A DNA stretch of 64,000 nucleotides from Spinacia oleracea (lineage: Eukaryota; Streptophyta; Magnoliopsida; Caryophyllales; Amaranthaceae), in NCBI RefSeq assembly GCF_020520425.1, contig NC_079491.1, forward strand, positions 1,736,001-1,800,000, read 5' to 3'. A program made the translations under genes and the position numbers. Positions within the stretch are counted from its first letter, which is position 1. Every line of letters begins with the position of its first letter. Positions 45,579-57,081 of this stretch are shown one piece after another. Under the pieces are notes generated by a model. The model worked only from the letters and a program-made list of their open reading frames with translations. It made no database searches and was not told the origin of the DNA.

Positions 45579-45586
45579 TATAAATA
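45579..45586 (+). promoter_or_regulatory. TATA box of the ERF1B-like gene
   Basis: TATAAATA, 79 bp upstream of the start codon, predicts transcription start near 45612 and a leader of about 50 nt. Confidence 0.65.
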
Positions 45587-45664
45587 AGGTGGGAATGTGA
45601 ACTCATTTTTTCCTCAATTGGTGAGTCCATTCAACACACAAAAACTTTCAAACACTCTAATAAG

Positions 45665-46486
45665 ATGGATAATACTTCTTCTTTCTATTCTTCACACCAA
45701 ACACAAAACCACTACTACAACCACCACCACCACAACCACCACCAATCAACCGCGTCGGAGTCAGAATCGTCCGGCTCCGCCAGATCGTGTGACTCGTTCC
45801 CATGGGACGAGTTTTGGTCTAGTTATAACTCTGTCTCACTTCCTCAACTCCCGTTTAATACCAATGACTCTGATGAGATTGCGCTTTTTAACATGTTGTC
45901 AGAGCAGGATATCCAGCAGGGAAAGCGGGCTGAAATAAATGTTCAGCCCGCTTCCCCTGCTTCTACCAACTCCTCCTCCCCCTCATCATCCTCCACGTCA
46001 TCCTTTTCTCAGGGTGACGTGGGGCCCACGGAGAGGGCCTACAGAGGGGTGAGGAGGCGGCCGTGGGGGAAGTTCGCGGCGGAGATTAGGGACTCAACGC
46101 GTAACGGTGTCCGAGTCTGGCTAGGCACCTTCGACGATGCGGAGGCGGCCGCCTTGGCGTACGATCAAGCGGCATTCTCGATGAGGGGGCCGATGGCGGT
46201 GATGAATTTTCCGATGGAGGTGGTGAGGGAGTCATTGAAGGAGATGAAGAGAGAGAATGAGGAAATAGAAGAAGATAATGAAGGTTGCTCTGCTTCCCCT
46301 GTAATTGCATTGAAAAGGAAGCATTTGATGAAGAGGAAATCAATGGGTAATAATGGCAGAAAAAAGGATAGAAAAGTGAAGAATCAAACTTCATTTTCTT
46401 CTTCTTTTACTCCTAATTCAGAGAGTTTGGTGATTTTTGAAGATTTGGGAGCTGATTATTTAGAACAATTATTGAATTGTTCTTAA
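45665..46486 (+). CDS. AP2/ERF transcription factor, group IX, ERF1B/ERF15-like
   Basis: Single exon, 273 residues. The N-terminus is low complexity (His/Asn-rich at 16-26), followed by an acidic and aromatic segment [17 protein letters not shown] (44-60) and [14 protein letters not shown] (68-81) as in ERF1/ORA59 relatives. The AP2/ERF domain lies at 126-183 ([44 protein letters not shown]). It is followed by ESLKEMK and the conserved [11 protein letters not shown], likely part of the nuclear localisation signal. The C-terminal [16 protein letters not shown] is an EDLL-type activation motif. The order and the KRKH block match Arabidopsis ERF1 and ERF15, GCC-box activators that integrate ethylene and jasmonate. 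The start is the first ATG after the TATA box. The Ser-rich linker (100-114) is probably disordered. Confidence 0.95.
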   Translation: MDNTSSFYSSHQTQNHYYNHHHHNHHQSTASESESSGSARSCDSFPWDEFWSSYNSVSLPQLPFNTNDSDEIALFNMLSEQDIQQGKRAEINVQPASPASTNSSSPSSSSTSSFSQGDVGPTERAYRGVRRRPWGKFAAEIRDSTRNGVRVWLGTFDDAEAAALAYDQAAFSMRGPMAVMNFPMEVVRESLKEMKRENEEIEEDNEGCSASPVIALKRKHLMKRKSMGNNGRKKDRKVKNQTSFSSSFTPNSESLVIFEDLGADYLEQLLNCS

Positions 46487-47935
46487 AAGAAATAAAATAA
46501 TTGGGTTTCAATTTTGGGTGCTCTGTTTTTTGGTCCCCTGAAAACAGGGGAAAAAACAGGGAAAGTTTTAATCTTAATTTGAGATTATAACTTCTTTTCC
46601 CCCTTTTTTTAATTTTTTTAAGATATATTATTTTATAATTTGTATTTCTGTTATTAGTTTATCGGTTTATCCCCTTGGTTTCTTTTGTAAATATGGAGCA
46701 TGAAGGTGTATTATTACTTCAAAAATTACTTAGCTTTTTAGGTGGTTTTTTTGTACTCCGTATATGAAAACTATTAAATATTATTTCTTTACTATTATTG
46801 GATCGATCTTTACCTTAAATACTCCGTATGTTCCAATAACATTTTTTTTCTTTTGATGCGAATAAACTGCATGGATAAAATACGTTATTTTCCAAATGAC
46901 AGGTAAGATAATAAATAATAAGATATCTAAACACATGCTAATGGCTAATATTGATTGAAACATGCATGTTGCATCCATCTTCATGGATGCATGTGCTCAA
47001 AAAGTAAGTTCTAATGCATTAATCAAATTTAAATTTGTTAAGTTAATCACATGTTTATTGATGTAGATGTTTTAGTTGTTTATCGTTTTCGATCACATAA
47101 AATAATAGGTCATGTTTTATGTAATCGTTTTTTAAATAAGTGGCGCAATGTTAAGATTGCGTAATATGACCTAATGTTATGATTACGTAATATGAAGTAA
47201 TCTTATGATTTTTTTCACCCGCAAGTAACGTTCTGGTGATATTGTCAATAAATTTGAAACTACTCCATAAATTATTAATTTATGTACCGTAGAAGTTCGA
47301 TTCTTGATTAATTTATGAAATCATAATGTAATCGATGTTGAAAAATAGTTTATAAAGTTATCTCGAGAATTGTTTGTACGATCATTGTTCTTGTTCCTTG
47401 TATTATCGATTATGTATAGACCGTCTAATGTACAAGTTCTTCACATGCAAAACGTATGATTCTTGTCATTTAATTGTGTTGCAAAACATTTTACAAGAAA
47501 AACAACTTCAAATTCATGTTTATGGGCCAATATTTAAAATCTTTTGGAGATAAAGTTATATGCAGGGCCCAACCCAATATCACACATGGGCCATCTCACT
47601 TATCAAACGATTGCTCAATTCGGAGAAAAAGGAAAATAATAAATTTGTATGTTTAAAGACATGTCTAATGATAATAAATTATACTACCGGTATATATTGA
47701 GGACGAAAATGGAGAAGTAAAATTTCCAACTCAACTTTTTAAAACGAACAATGATTAATAGTACGTCTTATTCATCTGATTTTCACTTGTATATTTTAAT
47801 TTTCTTGAACTGCACTTATCTGAAGTTAGTTTACTAAATAAGGTGAACAAAAACATGTTTAAAAATTCCAATAAGACATGGGTTATTAGTGTTTTTTTGG
47901 AATGTGATGTTAACTAGACCTTAGGTAGAGCTGAT
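46487..47935. other. 3' flank of the ERF1B-like gene and spacer
   Basis: Presumed 3' UTR from 46487 to about 46700. Beyond it is AT-rich spacer without recognisable genes or transposon ends. A short repeat of AATGTTAAGATTGCGTAATATGA-like words (part shown) occurs twice near 47147-47200. Confidence 0.4.
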
Positions 47936-48330
47936 CAACATGGCTCTACCGAAAAACTATCGGGTTTTGGGCAGAATGGTTCGGCGCAATTGTCGGGCCC
48001 AACCCGACTCGATTTTTTTAAAAAATACGGGCTTTGGACAACGTAAAACAAAAATTGTAGTTATAAATTTGGCCAAGCATGTAAATGGACCAAAAGCCTG
48101 CTATTTTGGCCCATAATTTTGGCCCGGCCTGACATATTGGACAAATTCTTTGGCCCCGACCCGCCCGAATTCGGCCTGACCCACCTTTTGAAGAGGTTTA
48201 CCTTAGTGCTTGGCCTTTTTGCCTCATCTATGTTTTCCAAAAGGCTAGTGTGGGCCTGTGGCCCAAAGGTAGCTTCCCCATTTCTCAATGGCTGCAATTC
48301 TTTTACTTCGTATTTTGTCAACTTCTATAG
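47935..48330. repeat. GC-rich dispersed repeat with GGCCCGACCC words
   Basis: It begins near TAGAGCTGATCAACATGGCT and contains GGGCCCAACCCGACTC, TTGGCCCGGCCTGAC and GGCCCCGACCCGCCCG. The wording resembles 57440-57990 and, more loosely, the GGGTC element. Ends are not defined. Confidence 0.4.
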
Positions 48331-48434
48331 TGGGCTGAAACCCAAGGCTCTATTATGAAGAGCCCACAGCCCAATGGAGCCCAAAAGCCCAATCTACTAC
48401 ATGAGTGCACGGTTGATATCCCAATTTTCTAAAG

Positions 48435-48559
48435 TTCAATGCTCTTTTTGTATGTGCGAGCGCGAATGAGCCATAGACAATACAAATTACAAATGGGTTC
48501 AATGCTCTTTTGTGTGTGTGAGCGTGAATGAGCCATAGACAATACAAATTACAAATGGG
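48435..48559 (+). repeat. Tandem duplication of a 62-63-bp unit
   Basis: TTCAATGCTC...CAAATGGG occurs at 48435-48497 and again at 48498-48559, with a few substitutions in a GTGTGAGCG stretch. Confidence 0.85.
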
Positions 48560-48794
48560 AGAAAGAATCAAATTTATGACTTGTTGTATATGGGCACTCA
48601 ATCTTAAATAGTAGGCCAAGACATTATTGGTAAAAATCAATATTTGTTTTACTCATCGGCTTAAACCTCATATCTGACAGAAGCATGAAATTCGAATCTT
48701 GTCAAGTGATGGTGTTTGACTATTTGGAGAATTGGAGATGGTATCCTTTTACATTTTCTCTAAAGGGAGCATCCGAACCCGTAAATGTTGTATA

Positions 48795-49118
48795 CTCCCT
48801 CCGTCCCATAATATAGTGCCTGTTTTCCTAAAATGGTGTCCCTAAATGATGTGCCTATTTCTATTTTAAACCATTAATTTTTACTTTGAAAATTGTACTT
48901 TTTGACTTTTATTCAACCCATGTGCTTGATTTTTGTCCTTTTAGGCCTATTTATTATGTACACACCTTTAATCTATAATTTATCTCTCCATTTTTGCCAA
49001 CTAACATGTACTTTATCTTGAAAGTACAAATCATTATTGTTTTTATTATCAATGTTATCCTTAACCTTAATAACCGTGATTTTGGTCAAACGGGCACTAT
49101 ATTATGGGACGGAGGGAG
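48795..49118. mobile_element. Stowaway MITE with near-perfect ends
   Basis: CTCCCTCCGTCCCATAATAT at the left and exactly its complement at the right, extending through AGTGCC / GGGCACT; TA on both sides. Probably the best preserved Stowaway in the window. Confidence 0.92.
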
Positions 49119-49199
49119 TAGAAGTTTGTGGATTCTTCTAAAGGACCATCAATACGGACCGCACCAAAATGAAAGCACTCTCCATAGTAAATTCACTAA

Positions 49200-49370
49200 C
49201 AATTGTCTATTGGTTTAGTGGTGATTGAGGCGGAACTTGGTAGAGAGGACCCGTGTTCGATACCCCGCAATAATAATTGGAAGGGGACTGGAACATATCC
49301 ATCTAAAACTCACCCCGAATTCGAATTAGCCCTAAGGGTGAACCGATTGCTAACAAAAAATAATAATAAT
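49200..49370 (+). mobile_element. SINE, second copy of the 33481 family
   Basis: A box TGGTTTAGTGG (49211-49221), B box GTTCGATACC (49255-49264), body colinear with 33481-33671, tail AAAAAATAATAATAAT. Perfect 12-bp duplications TAAATTCACTAA lie at 49188-49199 and 49371-49382. Confidence 0.85.
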
Positions 49371-49382
49371 TAAATTCACTAA

Positions 49383-50003
49383 AATAAGTAGGTCCAAGTG
49401 TCCAACTATAGACATTCTTGAGAAAGTCAAAGAAAAACCTCGAACTCCCACTAGTAAATAATGACGTTGAAAAGTACTAGTATGATGCTCTCAACAGAAC
49501 TTTTAACAAAAGATCAAAAATTAGAAATTAGGGAACTATACCACTTAATCTAACGCACTAATACTAATGGTCAATAACCAAATTATTGTTTTTAAAAGTT
49601 CAAAGACATCATAATATACTTTCGTTTTTTTTCCCTTTTAAATATTGGTTAAAACTTTAAAGAAAAATCACAAATGATATACTTTTGTTTTTAGCCTTTG
49701 AGTTTGGGGTTAATGATGTATTGATAAGATGCATATGGATTGAGATTAAACTTTTAATGTTCTGATTTCGTCCTTTTAACTATTTAAAGTCTATTACGGA
49801 GTACAATTTTACAATCTACAATACGTCACATATTCAACTCAATCAAAGTGTTAAATTTGTTGACAGGGTAATTTCTATTGAGTAGAGCACATAACACAAT
49901 GTAACGTAATTATACGGGATACTCACAATGTAAGAATAGCTTACTATAAAATTATTGGGCCATTATGAAAACGCTTGAGGCCTAAATCCATGACCTAATA
50001 TTA
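49383..50003. other. Intergenic, no recognised feature
   Basis: AT-rich spacer. No coding-like sequence or transposon ends seen. Confidence 0.4.
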
Positions 50004-50005
50004 TA

Positions 50006-50264
50006 CTTCCTCTGTTCATAAATACTTGCAACATTTGACATTTTTACACTATTCACATATTTCACTTTGACTATTGTTGGTGATTTATATGTCAAATAAA
50101 ACATAGTCATGTGGGATCTTGTTAGATTCGTCTCAATACATATTTTCAAAATATCAACTTTTTATAATTTTTGTTTGAAGTGACTTTAAGATACTGACGA
50201 TCTAAATTGTGCATTGCATTGCGTGAAAATGACAAACGTTGCGAGTATTTATGAACGGAGGAAG
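50006..50264. mobile_element. Stowaway MITE
   Basis: CTTCCTCTGTTCATAAATAC at the left and, inverted, CTTCCTCCGTTCATAAATAC at the right, then TTGCAAC / GTTGCGA; TA on both sides. Confidence 0.9.
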
Positions 50265-50376
50265 TACAAATCACTATAAATACCTATTTATGGGGTAAGG
50301 TAAATGGGAATAGATTCCTCGACCCTCACACCCTACTCTCACTTTCTCTCTCTATATTATATACTGGATACTAAAT

Positions 50377-50772
50377 TGGGCGTCGGAGACCCTGATATGG
50401 GGGAGCTTCTCCCGGGTTTGGGCGTCGGAGACCCTGATATGGGGAGCCTCCCCCGGGTTCGAGATTCACCTTGCATGAACTCACTTCCATGCTAAGGTCC
50501 GAAAGCCTGAATACATCACAAGATTCTGATACCATAACAGTTACTAATTTATATTTCATTTATTCAATAGGAAAATTTGATAATATTAATCCAACATTTA
50601 ACCGATTTTGTTTTATTAAGCTCACCTATGTGCATGCAAAGTATTATGTAATGAGGGAAATTTAAGCTCAAAATGTGGTGTTGAAGAACAATACTTAACT
50701 TTAGGAATTGGAATGTTATTCTGTTATTTATACAAGCTGTAAAATTAGCACAGAGCATATGTTAGGCAACAG
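50377..50772 (-). mobile_element. Fragment of a copia-like or TRIM-like LTR element (fossil)
   Basis: On the minus strand ATGGTATCAGAATC (about 50526-50540) resembles the Met-tRNA primer site, with GTGAATCTCGAACCCGGG after it. On its LTR side, about 50541-50772 carries a TATA-like TTGTATAAATAACAG and starts TGTTGCCTAACA. The leader side contains a duplicated unit of about 42 bp (GGGCGTCGGAGACCCTGATA, starts near 50378 and 50420). No coding region; a broken relic of uncertain age. Confidence 0.4.
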
Positions 50773-52550
50773 ATTCTATGAAGTTCAAAGTATAATTTAG
50801 AACTACTTTAATTAGGATTATTATCAAACTCCTAATCTAATGTTCTCCTTCATTATCTTTTGTGTGGCATCTTATTCCCGGCCTTTGCAAATGATTACTA
50901 CCCATTACTTTAGCCCACATTGTAAACATAACCTTCGAAAAATTAAGTTAATTTAAACATTAACCACCCCGTCAAAAAAAAAAACACATTAACCACATAA
51001 TTAACCCTTTTTTTAACGACAAACTACATCAATCAACTCGGCCGTGACTTTATCCGGTTTAAATTTTTACGTCCCATAATTGTGTCTCACTCTCTGTTCC
51101 ACTCCTTCAACTCTCACTGGTCTAGCTATAATAAATTGATTATATTTTTCAAATAATATATATTTTTTTAAAAAGAGATGGACCAATAAAAGAAAGTGCG
51201 GTAAGAAATGAGACGAGATTATGGAACAGAAGATTTACACTCGATTTTATCATTGATGTTTTGATATACAATAATAATTACGTAGGAGTAAGATTTAAGG
51301 TATAAGTACGATAAGTCATATGTTCTAATCGTCCTTCTTGTACGTAATTTGTGTTAGTTTTTGTCACACATTTATACTTCATTTATACTTAATAATTTCA
51401 ATTTACTAATGGTGAAATTTAGAGGGGAAAAAGTTTTGAGTGAATGTTTGTTTTTGCTACTGGCATGTGACATGTTAACTGTTTAGTTTCCCTTTAAAAT
51501 AGTGAAGTGTTGACATGTCACTTTATTAGCCTTTCTTTTTACCCAATTAATTTCCCCCTCACATTTTAACAGAAAGAACATAATTGGAGGAGTTTATTCC
51601 TTTGAGATGCTTCAACATTCACTATTTTATTCGTATTTCCTAACTTTGCAACAAACTTCCTACTTCTTAGTTTCCTCTTACTACTCTACACCACATCATT
51701 AGCTATTAGGTTTACTTACTAATCACAATTAGCCAAAACTAACACTTAATTACATCCCATAAGTAGAGTTGTATACATCTATATTTAGTGGTGGATTTTG
51801 GACGATTTAATTAACTAGGGAAACCAGCAGAAGAATTAAACATTACAGTATGAAATTATACAGTTAAATTCAAATTTTAGGAGGCTGGAAGTAAAATTAA
51901 ACAACAAAGTTACTACTCCTACTCTGTTTGTGATGCACACTTAAACTAACCATGAGAGCGTACATTCACACTTAAACTAACCATGATAACGTACACGATC
52001 CACACTCAAACTAACAAGTACATACATCTCACGTGTTAATATTGTATTGTGGTACCAAAAAGTATAGGACTGCGACTTTCATAAGTGCGTACTTTGTACG
52101 TGGTATACCAAATGCAACCCACAAATTCACTAAATTTAGCCATACTCAGCTAACTACTAACTAGGGCAAGTTTTGTAGGGTTTTTTTTTTCCAGTTATTT
52201 TGTTTTTAGAAACCCTGCAAAAGGTAGTTTGCATTTTTCTGTTGTCACTCGTTAGACATAATTGTTATACGACAACAAACTTGTATTTCATAATTTAACC
52301 TATATCATAGGAAATACTTCTATGACTTAGAAAAACATCTGACCCCTCTTAGTATTTGAAAAACATTAGACAAAAAACTGTAAACCGGCAATGATATACA
52401 TCGTAAATCAATGATTACATATTAAAATAAAAAAATTGAAAAAGTGAAATTTTTTTCAAAAAAAATTCACTGACCAAGAGAGAGACAGCGTAGCAATAGG
52501 CATTAGCCAAAGGTGGTAAGTTAATTAGGTTGACTAATTAGAACGATTAA
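50773..52550. other. Intergenic upstream of the phosphate transporter gene
   Basis: No gene recognised. At about 51935-52020, CACACTTAAACTAACCATGA-type words of about 33 bp occur in three tandem copies. The rest is AT-rich promoter-distal sequence. Confidence 0.45.
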
Positions 52551-52556
52551 GAAGGG

Positions 52557-52564
52557 GAATATGC
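52557..52564 (+). promoter_or_regulatory. P1BS motif (PHR1 binding site) of the phosphate transporter gene
   Basis: GAATATGC fits GNATATNC, the site bound by PHR1-type MYB factors that switch on genes under phosphate starvation. It lies 77 bp upstream of the TATA box, a typical place in PHT1 promoters. Confidence 0.6.
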
Positions 52565-52640
52565 TAAGACTCTAAATCGAAGATACCATTTTTTTGGGTA
52601 TGTTTTTATAAAGTCCTAAAATAATGCAATATTAATATCA

Positions 52641-52650
52641 TATATAAATA
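52641..52650 (+). promoter_or_regulatory. TATA box of the phosphate transporter gene
   Basis: TATATAAATA predicts transcription start near 52675, followed by a CT/A-rich leader exon. Confidence 0.6.
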
Positions 52651-52674
52651 CCCCTATTTGTATTCTTCATTTCT

Positions 52675-54340
52675 CCATCAACCAAAAAAAACAACACATT
52701 ACTTTAAGATCTGACATCTTGACCCATCTTTGTTTTCACTTAGGTTTTTTTGTCAGACTATTTCGGCACTCTACGTCATCAACCCATAAAATTAACAAAG
52801 TTAACTCGGGTTTCGGTCGCCTTGCTTTCGTGACTATCTCTACATCGAAAAAAAAAACTCAGGTTTGCAACTTTCTTGTCGTTTTTCTCTAAATATTTTG
52901 TATAATTATTCATTACTTATCGAAATTGATATAATTAAAACCATTTTTTAAAATTTGAAATTGAAACGCCTACCCAATCTGGTCATAAACGACTTATTGA
53001 TATGTTATTTTATGAGATAAACTTGAATTTTTAATTTGACAATGCGTTGATTATGTTCAATCAAGGAGATCTTTGAGTTGTCTCGTTACCTGAATTATTG
53101 TGATGTGGACAAATGAATAATGCGAAAATTATAAATATTTGATGTTTCCAATTTTGAGAGTTATATGGATTTAATGAAGATGATCTTTGTTTGTTCATTT
53201 CTAGAGATAATAACGCTCATACATTTACCTTTACATTTACATTTTAGTGAATGTATATATGGTTCAATTCATAGAATTGTGTGTTTATTCAAAACTATGA
53301 TTCATATAATTAAATGTAGGTTACTAACTTTAGCTTTTGGGTGATTTGTATTTCTACTATTTGAGAAAGAAAAACATGCATGCACCTTTCTTTTACTCAA
53401 ACTTTGTAATTGTTAATCCTTAATCTCACTAAATTAATCATGTTTTAAATTTTACCAATGAGGTCTTGGCCTATTGGTTAACACTGAGATCTGTGTATAA
53501 TATGTCTTAATTAATTTCGAATTCCCCCGCCCCGTTTTATAATTTTTATTACCTTCGTGTCGCATTTGCACCAAAAAGAAAAATGTTATGAATTATGAAT
53601 TTGAGTAAAACCGATGAATACGACAAATGAGTAGAACTTAATTAGGAAAATGGAAGTACTACAAAATACAAGTATCAAATTTAGTACTTTAGTAGTTTAG
53701 TTTGTAGTTTGTAAACTTTTATTTTTATGCAAATTTAGCCTATGTCAAAATAAATAAATTAATTAATTAATACTTGTAGAATGTGTGCATATGTGGCTAT
53801 TTTGTTCCTTGTGGGGGGCACGGGCACACGAATAAGAACACAAGTAGCCAAGTAGGCCAAGCTTTTGATATTGTCACGAGTACTTCAAACTTTATGAAAA
53901 AATTGGCTTATGAAATAACGTAGGGTATCCAACCTTTTCTAGAAAAATGATAATTCTTTTTATCAAATATAATTAACCTCTTCAAATTTGTAGATTAGCG
54001 GTCTCCACGTCACACTCGAGTTATAGTGATTGGGAAAATAATTTTGACACACCAAAATATTGATTTTAGTAAATTATTTTGAGATGCAGTTTTTCGTGCT
54101 CTACTCGATCACAAGGAATGTGTCAAAATAAGTTTCCATAGTGATTGTGTGAATGAAGGATGTATTATACGGAGTACTTTGTATTACACACACATGCATG
54201 TACGGAGTATTATGTTGATCCAATGGGTAGGGATTGTGCAACTAAAAGTTTATTGTTTGTATTTGATCCAGGTACGTAAAAGAAGGTGATCGTAGGAGAA
54301 AACGTACATAAACCGTGACATTTTGATAAAATAAAGTGTC
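52675..54340 (+). other. 5' leader of the phosphate transporter gene with a 1.4-kb leader intron
   Basis: The leader exon of about 52675-52862 ends CTCAG|GTTTGC. The intron 52863-54271 ends TTTGATCCAG, and exon 54272 onward reaches the start codon at 54341. Leader introns are common in PHT1 genes. The intron carries a SINE-like insertion at 53455-53590 and nothing else recognised. Confidence 0.6.
53455..53590 (+). mobile_element. SINE-like insertion in the leader intron
   Basis: It opens GAGGTCTTGGCCTATTGGTT, matching a tRNA-type A box, then has a B-box-like TTTCGAATTCCCCC. It closes with CGCATTTGCACCAAAAAGAA, the end seen in common plant SINEs. No clear target duplication. Confidence 0.5.
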
Positions 54341-56567
54341 ATGGCCAAGGAACAACTACAAGTCCTAAACGCCTTAGATGTGGCCAAAACACAATGGTAC
54401 CATTTCACGGCAATTGTTATAGCAGGGATGGGTTTCTTCACGGACGCCTATGATTTATTTTGTATATCTCTGGTGACAAAGCTCCTGGGCCGGGTTTATT
54501 TCCACGTGCCAGGCTCAGAAAAGCCTGGCACGTTACCTCCTAGCTACTCCTCGGCTATCAACGGGGTAGCCCTGGTTGGGACGCTAGCCGGGCAACTCTT
54601 CTTTGGCTGGCTCGGCGACAAATTAGGCCGGAAAAAGGTCTACGGTATAACACTAATGCTCATGTGTCTTTGCTCCGTGGCCTCGGGCCTCTCCTTCGGG
54701 AGTAACCCGAAGTCTGTTATGATCACCCTTTGCTTCTTTCGATTTTGGCTCGGGTTCGGTATTGGTGGGGATTACCCGCTATCCGCCACCATCATGTCCG
54801 AGTATGCTAATAAGAAGACTCGCGGGGCGTTTATTGCGGCCGTGTTTGCGATGCAAGGGTTCGGGATCCTTGCTGGTGGTATATTCGCCATTTTTATATC
54901 TGCTGCATTTGATGCTAGGTACGTACACATCTTGATATTAACATTGCACATTACCTAAACTGCTAAGCATGCATGACACTATATCTATTTCTCATGATGC
55001 AACAAAGACATTATCACTGTTAGGCCCGGTTCTTTTGAGCCGAGCTGATATAGACTGACCTGAAAATACTGAGTCTTGAGCAAGATATTGTGATCCGTAA
55101 CCCGATTTTATCCTAACACGAAAACTAATTGGTCAAAACCCGACAAAACCTGTTTTGACCCGACTGATTGAAAATCGATGTTTATATAGTAATATAAGAG
55201 ATTATCATGAACTTGAACCAAAATAAACACGTTGTTGTTACTGTTGTTGGGTGTAATTTGATTTAGATTTGAATTATACCCCATTTTATGTTTAAAATTT
55301 GACTAAATATAAACTTGTGTATTGATTCGACCCGAACCCGAAAGCGGCCGACTCAAATTAACCCAGACCCAAAAGTAATTTTTTTTATAACCCGACCCAA
55401 TCGACCCATGCCATCCCTAACTGTCAACTGTCAAGCCTTAACTGCTGATTAACAACCACTTTAACAAAAAAAATGTTGATCAACTTCACTGATAATTAAT
55501 CAATCATCTAATCTTCAATCAATCTAACATGACAATTTCTGTTATTATATCACAGATTCCCATCCCCATCATACGCAGAAGACCCAATAAAATCCACAAT
55601 CCCACAAGCAGACATAATATGGAGGATCATCCTAATGGTAGGAGCAATCCCAGCAGCTTTAACATACTACTGGCGAATGAAGATGCCGGAAACAGCCAGG
55701 TACACCGCCCTGGTAGCCAAAAACACCAAGCAAGCCGCCGCCGACATGGGAAAAGTCCTCCAATGCGAAATCCAAGAAGAAGAACCACCGCAAACGGCGG
55801 CGACAACCACAACCACAACCACAACCACCACTTGGGGTTTATTCTCCAAAGAGTTCGCCAGCCGCCACGGGCTCCACCTACTGGGGACCACAACAACCTG
55901 GTTCTTACTCGACATCGCATTCTACAGTCAGAATCTTTTCCAGAAAGATATATTCAGTGCTGTTGGGTGGATCCCACCTGCAAAATCAATGAACGCGATT
56001 CAAGAAGTTTACAAAATTGCTCGAGCACAGACATTAATCGCGCTTTGTAGTACTGTTCCTGGGTACTGGTTCACCGTCTTCCTCATCGATCGAATCGGAA
56101 GATTCGCAATTCAAATTCTGGGTTTTGCAATGATGACGATATTCATGTTTGCTCTTGCTATACCGTATAAGCATTGGACCCACCCGGATAACAGAATCGG
56201 GTTTGTTTTTATGTATGCGTTGACTTTCTTTTTCGCGAACTTTGGGCCCAATGCGACGACGTTTGTTGTTCCGGCTGAGATTTTTCCGGCACGGTTGAGG
56301 TCCACGTGTCATGGAATATCGGCTGCAGCTGGGAAAGCGGGTGCGATTGTTGGGGCGTTCGGGTTTTTGTATTTGGCCCAGAATACTGACCCGAAGAAAA
56401 CGGATCAGGGTTACCCGGCTGGTATTGGGGTTAAAAACTCACTTATTGTTTTGGGTGTGATTAATTTGTTAGGGATGTTCTGTACTTTCTTGGTTCCTGA
56501 AGCAAAGGGGAAATCTTTGGAAGATATGTCAAGGGAAAATGAAGATGATGAAGAAATATCTGTTTAA
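54341..56567 (+). CDS. PHT1-family high-affinity inorganic phosphate transporter
   Basis: Two coding exons, 54341-54918 and 55556-56567, give 529 residues, the usual PHT1 length. PHT1 proteins are plasma-membrane H+/phosphate symporters of the major facilitator superfamily with 12 membrane segments. Seen here: FFTDAYDLF (32-40) in helix 1, GDKLGRKK (92-99) in the loop after helix 2, and the PHT1 signature [13 protein letters not shown] (142-154). In the second half are [22 protein letters not shown] and [20 protein letters not shown]. The acidic C-terminus [14 protein letters not shown] is typical. The central cytosolic loop contains a run of ten Thr from an ACA/ACC repeat (about 55807-55836), longer than I would expect. 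The 637-bp intron after codon 192 holds GC-rich repeat debris. A P1BS upstream suggests phosphate-starvation control. Confidence 0.95.
55022..55430. repeat. Repeat debris with CCCGACC words in the PHT1 intron
   Basis: It starts near TAGGCCCGGTTCTTTTGAGC and contains GACCCGAACCCGAAAGC, AACCCGACCCAATCGACCC and similar words, in the style of the GGGTC-element family read in reverse. No intact ends. Confidence 0.4.
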
Positions 56568-57080
56568 TTTTCAGAGTTTTTCTTCTAATTTTAATTAAGA
56601 GTTTTTTTTTTTTTTTTAATTAAGAGTTTTTAGTTAGAGATTGTTTGCTGTTTCAAGACTTACAGCAATGTTTTTTTTTTTTTTTAATTTCATGTAGTAG
56701 TTTCTGTGTTTCTGAATGAGCATAGTTTGTGTTAGCAAGTTGAGTGTGGTTTTTAAAATTGCTTAAGTTATGATGAGTTGTTTATTTAGATTATTGAAGA
56801 ATTTACTGTGTTTGGTTTGTGGTTTGTGGTTTGTTGGAAGAGGGAGGTTAATTTTCATGATTAAGCCCGGGAAAATTAATCTCTTCTGAGTTTAATTACC
56901 TAGACTGGATTAAACAGATATTGATTTAACGCGTCTTAAATTAAACAGTAATGAGTAAGATAGCTCATGATTTGTCACATTTTTCAACCTTGGGAATTTG
57001 GTCAAAGATTATGGGACGATGAGATCTCCGAGAAGTGTTTTAATGTAACTTCAACCGATTTATTAATATAGTTTCCCTTT
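56568..57080. other. 3' flank of the phosphate transporter gene
   Basis: Presumed 3' UTR to about 56800 with two T runs (about 56602-56619 and 56672-56684). No further feature. Confidence 0.4.
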
Positions 57081-57081
57081 G

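Noticed and set aside
48061-48358. Overlapping frames on both strands
   Set aside because: They arise from the GC-rich dispersed repeat; composition does not look like protein.
55529-56050. Alternative frames over the second PHT1 exon
   Set aside because: Shadows of the transporter frame, which keeps the family motifs across the splice.
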